A DNA stretch of 64,000 bases from Psychromonas sp. MB-3u-54 (GCF_002836415.1 NZ_PJBP01000174.1:1-64000), one strand, 5' to 3'. Shown: positions 50,874 to 60,757, numbered from the stretch's first letter. Translations and numbers: made by a program. The notes: a model not told the origin generated them from the sequence alone.

Positions 50874-50907
50874 CCTATTAACCTATTAACCTATTAACCT
50901 ATTAACC
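50874..50907. repeat. Octamer repeat (CCTATTAA x4) at a glycosyltransferase ribosome binding site
   Basis: Four perfect copies of CCTATTAA and two extra bases span 50874-50907. On the minus strand they read TTAATAGG and end in the AGGAG of the downstream gene's ribosome binding site. Repeats of this kind can gain or lose units by slippage. The array is outside the coding frame. Confidence 0.9.
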
Positions 50908-50985
50908 AAACATCTTTAACATCAATATAAAAATTTCAGATATACTTCACTAAATGAAACACGACACGAATAAGTTAGCGATTTT

Positions 50986-51879
50986 TTAGTTATCTATGTG
51001 GTTTGAATATTTTTTAACTTTCAAAAAAAACGAATAAAGATATTGTTCCGGGTATCGTAACAAATTTGAAACTTTACGTTTATCATTGCGATTAAGGATC
51101 TTTGAATAAAAAATAAAGCGGCTTTGCCAGTAACCAAGAAAATCCAAAGAGATTATATAACGATATGACTTTATGAAATCATCTTTTAAAATAGGGCTCA
51201 TAGTTGCACTATCACTTATCCCCCCCGTACTATATCTAATTACTTTTCTATTAAAAAAATGAATATCTACATTATTTGCAAGTGCTTTAACGTAAAATGG
51301 GAAATCTTCTAATAATTTATAATGCTCTTCAAAAAGACCAAGCTTCTCAAATGCCTGCTTGTGATAATAGGTTGATGATCCAGATATAATATTACCTTTC
51401 AATACAATTCTATTTAGTAAAGAAGTTCTAGCTTGAAAAAAAAGTCTATCTTTTATTAATGGAAGATCATTTAATTCTTTATCGTCTTTGACCGGAACCC
51501 TAATACCTGTAAGAATTAATGCTTGGCTTTTTTCGAATTCATCAATAATATTACTCACAACATATTCATCATAAAATTCATCATCAGCTGAAAGTGGAAT
51601 AATGATCTCGCCAACGGATTCCAATATAGCTCGATTAAATGATTTGACGGTACCTAAATTTTGAGGGTTTACAATTAACCTGTATTTAAATGGGCAGTCC
51701 TCTAATTTAGATTTAACATTTTCGATATTTAAATTTGATGAGGCATCATCAACTACCAAATATTCCACTTTATATTTAGAACTAATTATTTGTCTATTTA
51801 CACTCGATATTGCCTTACCTAATAAATGTGAATTATTATAAGTTAAAGTTAATATTGAAATTTTTTTTATTTTATTCAT
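50986..51879 (-). CDS. GT2 family glycosyltransferase
   Basis: This 297-aa GT-A enzyme has ISILTLTYNNSHLLGKAISS, VVDDASSN, PLSADDEFYD and a downstream FEEHYKLLEDFPFYVKAL segment. It differs from the two preceding GT2 proteins in its metal-binding motif (SADDEF rather than DQDD). It belongs to a different subfamily with a probably different donor. It is A/T-rich like its neighbours. The 272 bases upstream show no feature. Confidence 0.82.
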   Translation of the reverse strand: MNKIKKISILTLTYNNSHLLGKAISSVNRQIISSKYKVEYLVVDDASSNLNIENVKSKLEDCPFKYRLIVNPQNLGTVKSFNRAILESVGEIIIPLSADDEFYDEYVVSNIIDEFEKSQALILTGIRVPVKDDKELNDLPLIKDRLFFQARTSLLNRIVLKGNIISGSSTYYHKQAFEKLGLFEEHYKLLEDFPFYVKALANNVDIHFFNRKVIRYSTGGISDSATMSPILKDDFIKSYRYIISLDFLGYWQSRFIFYSKILNRNDKRKVSNLLRYPEQYLYSFFLKVKKYSNHIDN

Positions 51880-52151
51880 AATAATTATTCCAATAACGTC
51901 CTTTCATGCATATTAAACTCATAATTATGATTCGTCGCTTTACAGTGATTGGATTATTACTTTAAAGAAGCGGTTCAACATTTTTTAATTTAGCTAATGG
52001 AAAAACACCTAAAATTTGATACCTATTATGATAATAAAGATAATATAAACCTTATTTTATCGCCTCATGCAAAAGTAATATCTGATATATCCTCGATTCT
52101 ACAAAGAGATTACTTGGATCTAAGTGACCAGAATTATTGTTCCATTGCAAT

Positions 52152-53267
52152 TTAGATATAACCGTTAACTAGCCTGATAACTGTATCAACCTCATCAGGC
52201 GTTAGTACAGGGCTAATCGGAATACTTAACACTTGTTCATGTATTTTCTCTGAAATGGGAAAAGATACATTTTTCCATTCGTCATAAGCATCTTGCTGGT
52301 GAGGTGGTATTGGGTAATGGATTAATGACTGTACGCCATTTTCTGTTAGATAATTTGCTAACTTCTCACGTTGCTTTGTTTTAATGACAAACAGGTGCCA
52401 CACATGTGCAGTTACATTTTCAACGATAGGCAACTCAATGAGAGGGTTATTAATCCCCTGTAAATACGCCTTTGCAACCGTTTGTCTTGCTACAATTTCA
52501 TCATCTAAATAACGTAACTTAACACGTAACATTGCGGCCTGAATTTCATCTAAGCGACTATTCATCCCCTTGTAAAGATTCTTATACTTTTCATGTGAAC
52601 CATAGTTACGTAGTGCTGAAATCGTATTGGCTAATTCACTATCATTAGTTGTGACAGCTCCGCCATCACCTAATGCGCCTAGGTTTTTACCCGGGTAAAA
52701 GCTAAAACCAGCGGCATCAGCTAAACTCCCTACTTTTTTAGCTTTGTGCTCTTTATTACTATATAAAGCTCCATGAGCTTGTGCACAGTCTTCAATCACT
52801 TTTAAATCATGCATCTTAGCAATGGTATTAATTTCATCCATTGCCGTAACTTGACCATATAGGTGAACGGTTAAAATCGCCTTGGTCTTTTTGGTAATGG
52901 CTTGTTCGATTAGCTTTGGATCTAAGTTAAAACTGTCAATATCCGGCTCAACTAAAACTGGCATCAAGCCATTTTCAGAAATAGCTAAAATTGAAGCAAT
53001 ATACGTATTCGAAGGCACTATCACTTCATCCCCTGCTTGCATAATACCTAATTCAATATAAGCACGGAGAATAAGCACTAACGCATCTAAACCATTTGCC
53101 ACACCTAAGCAATATTCAGTTTCACAATAAGTGGCGAACTCTTTTTCAAATTCAGCAACTTCATTACCCAATACATACCAACCAGAATCAATAACACGTG
53201 AGCAAGCTTCTTTTAATTCAGTCTTGTATTGCGCATTAATTATTTTTAAATCTAGAAATGGGATCAT
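52152..53267 (-). CDS. fdtB: DegT/DnrJ/EryC1 sugar aminotransferase, FdtB/QdtB-like
   Basis: This 371-aa PLP enzyme transaminates a dTDP-3-keto-6-deoxyhexose to the 3-amino sugar. The PLP lysine is K194 in [18 protein letters not shown], and the aspartate is in [11 protein letters not shown]. The start is taken at MIPFLDLK (53267), the usual family N-terminus; the frame is open for 33 further codons that overlap the upstream gene. With fdtA and the acyltransferase it forms a dTDP-Fuc3N or Qui3N pathway. Which epimer is made cannot be decided here. Confidence 0.85.
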   Translation of the reverse strand: MIPFLDLKIINAQYKTELKEACSRVIDSGWYVLGNEVAEFEKEFATYCETEYCLGVANGLDALVLILRAYIELGIMQAGDEVIVPSNTYIASILAISENGLMPVLVEPDIDSFNLDPKLIEQAITKKTKAILTVHLYGQVTAMDEINTIAKMHDLKVIEDCAQAHGALYSNKEHKAKKVGSLADAAGFSFYPGKNLGALGDGGAVTTNDSELANTISALRNYGSHEKYKNLYKGMNSRLDEIQAAMLRVKLRYLDDEIVARQTVAKAYLQGINNPLIELPIVENVTAHVWHLFVIKTKQREKLANYLTENGVQSLIHYPIPPHQQDAYDEWKNVSFPISEKIHEQVLSIPISPVLTPDEVDTVIRLVNGYI

Positions 53268-53268
53268 T

Positions 53269-53688
53269 TTATTTCTCTTTCGGCATATATAATTCGGCAG
53301 TACCGGTAATAACTTTCTTATTTTTGACAAAACATGTTGTGTCAAAGAAAACCCGTCTTTTTTCAAGATCTATATCGATTACTGTTATGGTTGCCTGAAC
53401 AGTATCGTCTAAATAAACTGGACGCTTAAATTGAAGATTTTGGGCCGCATAGACACAGCCCTCACCAGGTAACTTAGTTCCAAAAAGTGCAGAAAAAAAA
53501 CTAGAACTCAATAAGCCATGTGCGATTCTTTTTTTATACCTAGAGTTTTCTGCATACTCTTTATCCATATGAACAGGATTTTTATCGCCAGATATCCCTG
53601 CAAAGTTTTTCACATCTGCATCAGTAATTGTCTGGGAATATGATTCGCTCATTCCTATCTTTATTTCTTCAATTTGTAGGGTACTCAT
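53269..53688 (-). CDS. MaoC-like (R)-specific enoyl-CoA hydratase
   Basis: This 139-aa hot-dog protein has the complete hydratase-2 motif [14 protein letters not shown], with the catalytic pair D35 and H40. It resembles PhaJ, which makes (R)-3-hydroxyacyl-CoA. Start [10 protein letters not shown] at 53688 gives a 2-base gap to the acyltransferase gene on one side, and its stop abuts fdtB on the other. A hydratase in this position is unusual. It may supply a 3-hydroxyacyl-CoA to the neighbouring N-acyltransferase. Confidence 0.85.
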   Translation of the reverse strand: MSTLQIEEIKIGMSESYSQTITDADVKNFAGISGDKNPVHMDKEYAENSRYKKRIAHGLLSSSFFSALFGTKLPGEGCVYAAQNLQFKRPVYLDDTVQATITVIDIDLEKRRVFFDTTCFVKNKKVITGTAELYMPKEK

Positions 53689-53689
53689 T

Positions 53690-54433
53690 TTAATACTCCT
53701 CTCTACACCAACTATCAACTACCGACTCTGGGTAGCCTCGATGAAAGTGTTTTCTCCATGGATATGCCGGTTTTCTCGTACCATCTTTTAATTTCAGTTT
53801 CGAAGTGGGTCCTACTTTCTTAGCTGGAGAGCCTGAATATATTGTATCTTTGGTTGTCTTCCCTGATATTGAAGAATGAGCCCCAATTAAACATCCTTCA
53901 GATATTACTGCTCCAGGTAAAATAACCGACATCGTAGCAATGACCACAAAATCTTCAACAACAACGCCTTGCATTACTTCACTTGGAGGGTGCGGATCGT
54001 TTGTTAATACAACATAAGGAAAAATCCATACAAAGTTACCAATTTTTGAATGCTGACCTATATGCACATTACTGTGTGTCCTGACATAGTCACCTATAGT
54101 ACAATGCCCTTGGATATCTGATAAAGTACCGATCTGAAAATTATCCCCTGCGATTGTCTTTTCACGAACGGTTACTCGATGGCCTGTAACTAAATTTCGT
54201 CCAAAAGTTGAGCCTTCGTAAAAAATACTATGTGAACGAATCAGTGAGTTTTTACCAATCACTAAGTGCTCACTTTGGGATAAATCATTTGCAACTCCTA
54301 ACTCACAATATCCCTCAATAACTGTATCGTCTTCAATAGTTACATTGTCATATATTGTTGTAAATTGGCCTATAGAAACGTTATTTCCGATGATTGCTTT
54401 TTCTGAAACAATTGCATATTCACTGATTGGCAT
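53690..54433 (-). CDS. Left-handed beta-helix acyltransferase (FdtC/QdtC-like sugar N-acyltransferase)
   Basis: This 247-aa protein is built of hexapeptide repeats (IGNNVSIGQFTTIYDNVTIE through GAVISEGCLIGAHSSISG). It has an unusual C-terminal extension rich in aromatic and basic residues (KPAYPWRKHFHRGYP). Family members transfer acetyl, or sometimes longer acyl groups, from CoA to the 3-amino group of dTDP-sugars. The catalytic histidine may be in THSNVHIGQH. It lies between fdtA and the MaoC gene. Confidence 0.8.
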   Translation of the reverse strand: MPISEYAIVSEKAIIGNNVSIGQFTTIYDNVTIEDDTVIEGYCELGVANDLSQSEHLVIGKNSLIRSHSIFYEGSTFGRNLVTGHRVTVREKTIAGDNFQIGTLSDIQGHCTIGDYVRTHSNVHIGQHSKIGNFVWIFPYVVLTNDPHPPSEVMQGVVVEDFVVIATMSVILPGAVISEGCLIGAHSSISGKTTKDTIYSGSPAKKVGPTSKLKLKDGTRKPAYPWRKHFHRGYPESVVDSWCREEY

Positions 54434-54482
54434 TCTTCAACTCCATAAATTCTTTATATTTTTTTAATATATACCTGATAAA

Positions 54483-54887
54483 TTATGAATCATGATTAGC
54501 CAACTTTGTAAACTCTTGATAATCACGAATATAATCAGCTTCATCATAAAAAGAGTCAGCAAGTACTAACAAAACACAATCTTCTGAAAAATCGTACATT
54601 TCTCGCCACACAAAGGATTCTATATATAAACCTTGCTCAGGATTATCTAATAATAATTCTATTTTTTCTTTTCCATCATCTAGCATAAATCGGCATGATC
54701 CTTTCAAAACAACAGCCAATTGTTTCAACTTTTTATGCGCGTGAAAGCCGCGTCTGACTTTGTCTTTTGTATTGAACAGATAATAAATACGTTTAATGGT
54801 AAACGGGATATTTTTATTATCTTCTAAGGCAACTAACGAACCACGATCATCACCATGGCTTTGAAATTTAATAAGCTTAATGTCCAT
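54483..54887 (-). CDS. fdtA: dTDP-4-keto-6-deoxy-glucose 3,4-ketoisomerase (FdtA/WxcM cupin)
   Basis: This 134-aa cupin isomerises the product of RmlB to the 3-keto sugar used by FdtB. The signature GFHAHKKLKQLAVVLKGSC carries the histidines that act as acid/base. DDRGSLVALEDNKNIPF is typical of FdtA. FdtA, giving the galacto epimer, and QdtA, giving the gluco epimer, differ by few residues, so the product is uncertain. GAGGAAA precedes the ATG. Confidence 0.85.
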   Translation of the reverse strand: MDIKLIKFQSHGDDRGSLVALEDNKNIPFTIKRIYYLFNTKDKVRRGFHAHKKLKQLAVVLKGSCRFMLDDGKEKIELLLDNPEQGLYIESFVWREMYDFSEDCVLLVLADSFYDEADYIRDYQEFTKLANHDS

Positions 54888-55094
54888 TATTTTTTCCTCT
54901 CTGACTTAATCTAATAAATACTTGCCATAATAGCCCTGATAAAGGATTTAAAATAAACTTAATCTACTGTACTTACGAGCAACAATGAATAAAGACTCGC
55001 TCTTCACACTAGAGGTTTTGATAGCTTATTTTGTTCGATTTTTTCATATATTTCTCGACACCCTCATTTTACTCGGTATTTTAGAGTCAAAGTT

Positions 55095-56372
55095 TTAAGT
55101 TTTAAGTTTTTTATCCAGCAAGCTTTCTAAGCCTGGGATATTTACTAGTGCATCCCCATGCACAGAGTTTGAATTATCATTTGGTATTGTAAGAAAATGA
55201 ATTAATTCCACATTCGAAACATCTGCTAAAGGTTGAAATACATAATAATTGGTGCTTTGTGCAGAGGGGTATAGCGATATAGCCTTGCTATTACTCTTCA
55301 TAAATAATAAATTAGTAAAGGCGGCACCAGAAGCGCCAATAATAATATCTGCTTGTGAAAATAAATTGTATTGCTCTTCAAAGTCAAGAGAGCCAGGATC
55401 AACAAAATCAAAACCGTATTTATACAATAACCGTTCAACTTCGAGTATATTTGTTATTTTTCTAAGACGATTATTTTCTCTTTGTAAATAAATTTTTCTA
55501 TTTGTTAAGTCCGTCTTGTTTTTTGTAGCCTGAGTTATTTTGCTCTTAACTTTTTTTAAGGACTCGACCGATACAAAAAACTCTTTTTTAGGGTTTGGTA
55601 AGTATCTAGTATTATCAAGAGATATCCATAAAGGAGTACAATAAATTAAGCTTTGACAGAAAACTAACTCACCTTTTTTTACCTTAACTATATTATATTC
55701 GATCGAATTTATTCCAGCTAAGAGCTTATCAATTATACTAATGCTTTGAGAGGGTATATTTTCATCAATGAGGATCGTTATATTATGTTCTTCTTCATTA
55801 AGGCATGTCATTATTTCGATTAACTTAGGCATAACCTCTGTAATCCAGTGATAATAATTAATTGAATGCTCTTTCAGTAGGCTAACTACAACACCTTTAG
55901 CAATAGTATCTTTGCCATAAGCCTTTACTTGATAATCATAACTATTACAATTACTTATGGTGAATATATCCGGTTGTTTTAGATCGTGTATAGCCCCCAT
56001 AAAACTTAACTCTTGATGGTACATCTTATCATCAGAAATGATCGCATCTGTCGCACCTAGCACACTAACATTTTCCAAATAAATGACTTTAGTATCTGGC
56101 AACTTCCCCTCAATAGATGATCGTTTACACTCTTGCTTATCAACATACAAGATAGGTGAATTTACTTTTTCATATCTGTCTATCTTATGAATGAGAAACT
56201 TACAATTTGCGCCTAATAACTCAGGCTCAGCAACCAATTTAACTTTTTTAACTTTCAACTTATAAGTCATGAGTTGAAGTAAGTAAATTTTATTTGAAGT
56301 TATAGTGTCTCGTAAAAATTCTGGCAATAGCGGATAAATAGATTTTAATAACTGTCTAACTAACTTTTTCAT
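55095..56372 (-). CDS. GT61 (DUF563) family glycosyltransferase
   Basis: This 425-aa protein has NYYHWITEVMPKL, the acceptor-side motif of DUF563 capsule enzymes. The C-terminal KIYLQRENNRLRKITN and ADIIIGASGAAFTNLLFM segments belong to the nucleotide-sugar-binding half. The N-terminal 40 residues are basic and could be a membrane-associated helix. It lies between the sulfotransferase and fdtA. The spacer to fdtA (207 bases) is A/T-rich and featureless. Confidence 0.82.
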   Translation of the reverse strand: MKKLVRQLLKSIYPLLPEFLRDTITSNKIYLLQLMTYKLKVKKVKLVAEPELLGANCKFLIHKIDRYEKVNSPILYVDKQECKRSSIEGKLPDTKVIYLENVSVLGATDAIISDDKMYHQELSFMGAIHDLKQPDIFTISNCNSYDYQVKAYGKDTIAKGVVVSLLKEHSINYYHWITEVMPKLIEIMTCLNEEEHNITILIDENIPSQSISIIDKLLAGINSIEYNIVKVKKGELVFCQSLIYCTPLWISLDNTRYLPNPKKEFFVSVESLKKVKSKITQATKNKTDLTNRKIYLQRENNRLRKITNILEVERLLYKYGFDFVDPGSLDFEEQYNLFSQADIIIGASGAAFTNLLFMKSNSKAISLYPSAQSTNYYVFQPLADVSNVELIHFLTIPNDNSNSVHGDALVNIPGLESLLDKKLKT

Positions 56373-56577
56373 AAGAAATCTTACCTGGTGTATAGAATTT
56401 CATTGGGAACTTTAATTTATCCCATACAACTTTAAATGTTTTACAATTCTCTAAAATAGATTCTAGCAAAAGAGCTACACTGCAAACATATATTCAACTT
56501 AATTACAGTGCTAGACTTATGCTTTAAAAAATAGACTCGATATAAAACATCATTAATTTAAAAAACATTTACCACAC

Positions 56578-57381
56578 TTAACCCCACCAATTATAAATCA
56601 AGTTAAGCCCACTGAACATTTCTTCTATTACCTTTATATGTTTTGGACAAAGTGAATCTCTATAGTCACTAGTACATTTCACAATATCTTGACCATAATT
56701 TTTTGAAAAAGTAGAATCATTTTCATCGAATTCAAATGCATTTCTTTCAAAGGCTTTACGACTCAGTTTGTAACCTAAATATTTTTCCAGATTAACAAAC
56801 ACATCAAGATCGCCTTCAACAATATCCTCATATCCCACGATATGAATCATGCCGTCCTTGTAAGCTCTAGACTCATGTATGACATAAAAGTAATTATATA
56901 TATCGCTTGCGACTTGCAATAAAGTTTCATCCGAGCAGTACCCATTTGCACCAAATAAGCCACTATTTTTTTTTGCAAAAACTTTTAGCATTGAAGCAAT
57001 GATTGCCCTCGGGTCTCTTACAATATAAATTATTTTACTCTTGTGAAAAAAAGTTGAAACAAGATCCACATATAGAGATAATTCAGGATCTTTTAGGACT
57101 AAGGCGTCATAATTAACATTTCTAAATTGGCTTAAAACAACTTCAAGCATATTATCCACATGCTTTTTATACACACCTAACAAGGTTTCTTGATCCTTTG
57201 CATAAATACTGAATCGTTCTTTATCGGAGTAATTCACAATATCATGATAATGCTTTACTATTTGGGTTATGTAGGTGCATTCAGGTATATTTGGCACACA
57301 TTTCTCATTACCAGTAACCAAACCAGATAATAAAGTTGTACCACTTCTTGGAGCGCCTATTATTAAAATATTTCCTTTCAT
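56578..57381 (-). CDS. Sulfotransferase family protein
   Basis: This 267-aa protein has the 5'-phosphosulfate-binding loop IGAPRSGTTLLSGLV near the N-terminus and the 3'-phosphate-binding element IVRDPRAIIASML near residue 125. Both are characteristic of PAPS-dependent sulfotransferases. Its position in the cluster suggests it sulfates a sugar of the polymer or its lipid-linked precursor. PAPS synthesis genes (cysDNC) are not in the window. Confidence 0.8.
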   Translation of the reverse strand: MKGNILIIGAPRSGTTLLSGLVTGNEKCVPNIPECTYITQIVKHYHDIVNYSDKERFSIYAKDQETLLGVYKKHVDNMLEVVLSQFRNVNYDALVLKDPELSLYVDLVSTFFHKSKIIYIVRDPRAIIASMLKVFAKKNSGLFGANGYCSDETLLQVASDIYNYFYVIHESRAYKDGMIHIVGYEDIVEGDLDVFVNLEKYLGYKLSRKAFERNAFEFDENDSTFSKNYGQDIVKCTSDYRDSLCPKHIKVIEEMFSGLNLIYNWWG

Positions 57382-57501
57382 TTCATCTACCGTTTAATTA
57401 TTACTTATTCATTAATTATCAGTGTGTTAGGATGTTTTCTAGTTCATTTTTTGTCGCCAATGTAATGTCTTAAATTACAGTGCATTGTAAAAATAAAAAA
57501 T

Positions 57502-57572
57502 CACTGTAATCTCAATCTTTACAAAGTGCGAATGTGACAAAAAAGCTAGCAACCATTAACTGGAACAGAGCC
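57502..57572. mobile_element. IS-end-like remnant, copy 2
   Basis: This 71-base stretch from CACTGTAATCTCAATCTTTACAAAG to TGGAACAGAGCC matches 48536-48607 in the same orientation. It lies between wzt and the sulfotransferase. The two copies bracket a block of GT2, fdt, GT61 and sulfotransferase genes. Confidence 0.6.
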
Positions 57573-57591
57573 GTATTTTACTGCATTTTAC

Positions 57592-58896
57592 CTATAGTTT
57601 GGAAATTGTTAGTTTAGGAAAAAGATCTACTTTGGACCACAGAGTGCTATTTGGCCTTTTAGCTATTTTAAAACTATATGAGTCCGGTACCACATCTATA
57701 TATTCTATATTTATATCAGGGATTATTGGGCTTGTTATCATTGTATTGAGTGAATAGACATTGTGTTGCAAAGGCAAATTTAAAACATATTCAACTATTA
57801 AACAGTCACCTGGTTTGACAGCATACAGTTTAGTTCCTGCTTGTAGAAAGTTACATGTTACTATATTTATCTTTTTATCATCAAGTAAATGAAAATTCAC
57901 AGATATTTTTTTATTAACATAACTTTTGATATGTATCTTAACTCTAACTTGCTGATTAAATTCAGCTTCCTCTACAAGGGAGTCATTGATATCTAAAACT
58001 TCAACGTACGTAATCTTAGCTTCACCAGTACCATGCCTGAATAGAGAAACTTTTTTATCAAATTCTATAGCTAATTCGTCCATCTTATTTTGTGTAGTTG
58101 CATTAACTAATTCAACTGCAGCTGCAGGCTCAACTCCTGTAAATTGATTGTCTGCATTATGCTGCATGCGCATATCAGCCATATATAATTCAGCAACATG
58201 TCCGGCGTCTCCTACCGCATGAACGCTTCCCTTTTTTATATATACACCTCTTTCACACAAGCTCTTAACGCTGCTGATATCATGACTTACGAAAAGAATA
58301 GTTGTTCCATTGTCCTGAATACGCTTCATCGCGGTCATACACTTGGCCTGAAAATTCATATCTCCAACGGCCAGAGCCTCATCCACAATCAGTATATCTG
58401 GGTCAATACTAATAGCGATAGCAAATGCTAATCGTGCAAACATACCAGATGAGTAACCCCGGACTGGTTGGTTGATGTGGTCTCCTATGTCAGCAAAAGC
58501 GATGATGCGTTCCAATTTTTTATCGACCGCTTCTTCAGAGACCCCCATCAATGAACTATTGACATAGATATTTTCGATTCCGGTGAGTTCACTGTTGAAA
58601 CCTGTACCTAGTTCAAGTATCGATGAAATTATTCCATTGACTTGAATGGAACCTGAAGTTGGAGTTAAAACACCAGTGATAATTTTAAGAAGCGTCGATT
58701 TTCCAGCTCCATTTTGTCCAATTATTCCGACTGTTTCCCCCTTTTTCACTTCAAAGGTTACATCTTTGAGGGCGTAAAAATCTTTGTGATATATTTTCCT
58801 AAAAGGGTGAAGAGCTTCTTTAAATCTATCCTTTGGATCATTATACATTGGATACGTTTTCGTTATATTATTACAGCTTATAGCAATGTCATTCAT
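57592..58896 (-). CDS. wzt: Polysaccharide ABC transporter ATP-binding protein with carbohydrate-binding domain
   Basis: This 434-aa protein has Walker A GQNGAGKST (residues 60-69), signature YSSGM (148-152) and Walker B ILIVDEALAVGD. It ends in a beta-sandwich Wzt domain (about 265-434). In O-antigen systems of this kind the C-terminal domain binds the modified non-reducing end and couples chain termination to export. It lies immediately downstream of wzm. No obvious terminal methylase or kinase gene is seen; the sulfotransferase could fill that role. Confidence 0.9.
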   Translation of the reverse strand: MNDIAISCNNITKTYPMYNDPKDRFKEALHPFRKIYHKDFYALKDVTFEVKKGETVGIIGQNGAGKSTLLKIITGVLTPTSGSIQVNGIISSILELGTGFNSELTGIENIYVNSSLMGVSEEAVDKKLERIIAFADIGDHINQPVRGYSSGMFARLAFAIAISIDPDILIVDEALAVGDMNFQAKCMTAMKRIQDNGTTILFVSHDISSVKSLCERGVYIKKGSVHAVGDAGHVAELYMADMRMQHNADNQFTGVEPAAAVELVNATTQNKMDELAIEFDKKVSLFRHGTGEAKITYVEVLDINDSLVEEAEFNQQVRVKIHIKSYVNKKISVNFHLLDDKKINIVTCNFLQAGTKLYAVKPGDCLIVEYVLNLPLQHNVYSLNTMITSPIIPDINIEYIDVVPDSYSFKIAKRPNSTLWSKVDLFPKLTISKL

Positions 58897-58910
58897 TATT
58901 TTACAGCCTT

Positions 58911-59717
58911 CTACAACACATCAGCAAAGTGTGGTTTTAATTTTTTAAAACAAATAATACCTATTAGTAAAATAAATACGGTTACAAGCCAGTAATAAGA
59001 GGTCCATGAAGCATCCTCCCAAAACCAAATATCAGTAGTTACTGAGTTTCTGTAGCCTTCTGTTATATAGAATACAGGGTTTAACTTAAACAGCCATTGG
59101 TACTGTTCTGGTATCATCCCCACCTGCCAGAATATAGGTGTTCCCCAAAAGCCCAATTGAATAACCACTGCAACCACTTGCCCAATATCACGGAAAAAAA
59201 CCACGATAGAGGAGGTGATCCATGAAATTCCGAGTAGTAAAACCAATGAGCAGAAAAGAAAATAGGGAATTTGTAGCCAATTCAGTGTGGGATAATAACC
59301 ATACGCAATCGCGATAGAAAGAAGGATACCAATAAAGAATAAATGAATAATTAAGGCTGAAATTATTTTTACGATTGGCAGCAAGCTAACTTTAAATACA
59401 ATTTTCTTGACAACATCAGCCTGATCGATAATTGAATTAGTCGCATTTGATAACGTTTCTGAAAAGAAAAACCATGGAATCATTGCCGAAACTAACCACA
59501 GAGTAAATGGCACTCCATCTGGTGTTGGCTGAGCTTTAAAGCCAACTTGAAAAACAAACCACATTACCAGAAGAGTAACAAGTGGTTGAATGAAAGCCCA
59601 TACACCTCCAAGTAATGATCCTAAATAACGATTCTGTAAATCACGTTTAGTCATTGTTCTTAATAGTTCACGACTGCTATAAATGTCACGAACAAATATA
59701 AATGGTAATTTGTACAT
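58911..59717 (-). CDS. wzm: Polysaccharide ABC transporter permease
   Basis: This 268-aa ABC-2 type permease has six predicted membrane segments. LLRTMTKRDLQNRYLGSLLGGVWAFIQPLVTLL is the typical N-terminus with the gate helix, and the C-terminal FILLIGIICFKKLKPHFADVL completes the channel. With Wzt it moves undecaprenyl-linked polymer across the inner membrane. AAGGAAAG precedes the ATG. Confidence 0.92.
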   Translation of the reverse strand: MYKLPFIFVRDIYSSRELLRTMTKRDLQNRYLGSLLGGVWAFIQPLVTLLVMWFVFQVGFKAQPTPDGVPFTLWLVSAMIPWFFFSETLSNATNSIIDQADVVKKIVFKVSLLPIVKIISALIIHLFFIGILLSIAIAYGYYPTLNWLQIPYFLFCSLVLLLGISWITSSIVVFFRDIGQVVAVVIQLGFWGTPIFWQVGMIPEQYQWLFKLNPVFYITEGYRNSVTTDIWFWEDASWTSYYWLVTVFILLIGIICFKKLKPHFADVL

Positions 59718-60211
59718 CTAGTTACTTTCCTTAGATTAATCTTTTCACAATGACTTAATGCAGGTGTACATTTTTATGATACCAATCATTTTGCCACATT
59801 GATTTACGACGGGTTGAGGTATAAATTTTTTATTCTATATCCGTCAATATGTTTATTTCCATGTCACACATCGATTTACTTTTGGTTCCACTTTTTTAGA
59901 AAAACTCACTTTAAATAAAAAAGTTAACTAAAAAAGAGATAAAGCAGACCTATTGACGATAACTATAGAGCTGACAAGCGGATAACAAGGTACTATTTAT
60001 GAACATCATTTAACTAAATTATATTGAAATTTCATTTTTCTGATACGTAATTAACTCAAGGATAACGATATTTTCATACCAGACATTAATTACTCAGTAA
60101 CTGAGGTATTAGCAAGTTACGGTGAAATAACACTACTAAAAATATGTTTCTATTAAATTAATAAGCCTAGTGTTAGAAGCTAGCTAAAAGATCAATCATT
60201 ATTTCTTTTAC
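59718..60211. other. Gap between wzm and rmlC
   Basis: This 494-base stretch is A/T-rich. I find no open frame with a recognisable product, no tRNA and no strong hairpin terminator. It may contain a secondary promoter for the export and glycosyltransferase genes, but none stands out. Confidence 0.4.
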
Positions 60212-60757
60212 TTATAGGTAAGCAATTTCAGAAAACTTTCTACCATTAGCATCTTTATCCGAAAGTATCGGATCCAATTCAATTGGCCAATTTATATTTA
60301 TAGAATTATCATTCCAAAGCAAAGCGTGTTCAGAATTTGGGTTATAATAATCAGTACATTTATATACAAACTCAGCTTCATCACTGGTAACCAAAAAACC
60401 ATGCGCAAAACCTGCTGGCACCCACATTTGCTTTTTATTTTCTGCAGAGAGGTATTCTCCCACCCATTGTCCAAACGTAGATGAGCCCTTACGTATGTCT
60501 ACCGCAACATCAAACACTTCACCTGAGATAACGCGTACAAGTTTGCCTTGGATGTTTTCAGTTTGATAATGAATACCACGTAAAATGCCTTTCTTCGATT
60601 TAGAATGATTATCTTGCACGAATAAAGTTGGTTTACCTGTGACCTTTTCTTCAAATGATTTTTGATTCCATGTTTCCATAAAAAAACCACGTTCATCACC
60701 AAAGACGGCTGGCTCAATGATTTTCACATCAGGGATTTTTGTTTCAATAATTTTCAT
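60212..60757 (-). CDS. rmlC: dTDP-4-dehydrorhamnose 3,5-epimerase
   Basis: This 181-aa cupin-fold enzyme epimerises C3 and C5 of dTDP-4-keto-6-deoxyglucose. Family segments are PAVFGDERGFFMETWN, DNHSKSKKGILRGIHYQ (catalytic His) and MWVPAGFAHGFLV. It is the last gene of rmlBADC. Confidence 0.96.
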   Translation of the reverse strand: MKIIETKIPDVKIIEPAVFGDERGFFMETWNQKSFEEKVTGKPTLFVQDNHSKSKKGILRGIHYQTENIQGKLVRVISGEVFDVAVDIRKGSSTFGQWVGEYLSAENKKQMWVPAGFAHGFLVTSDEAEFVYKCTDYYNPNSEHALLWNDNSININWPIELDPILSDKDANGRKFSEIAYL

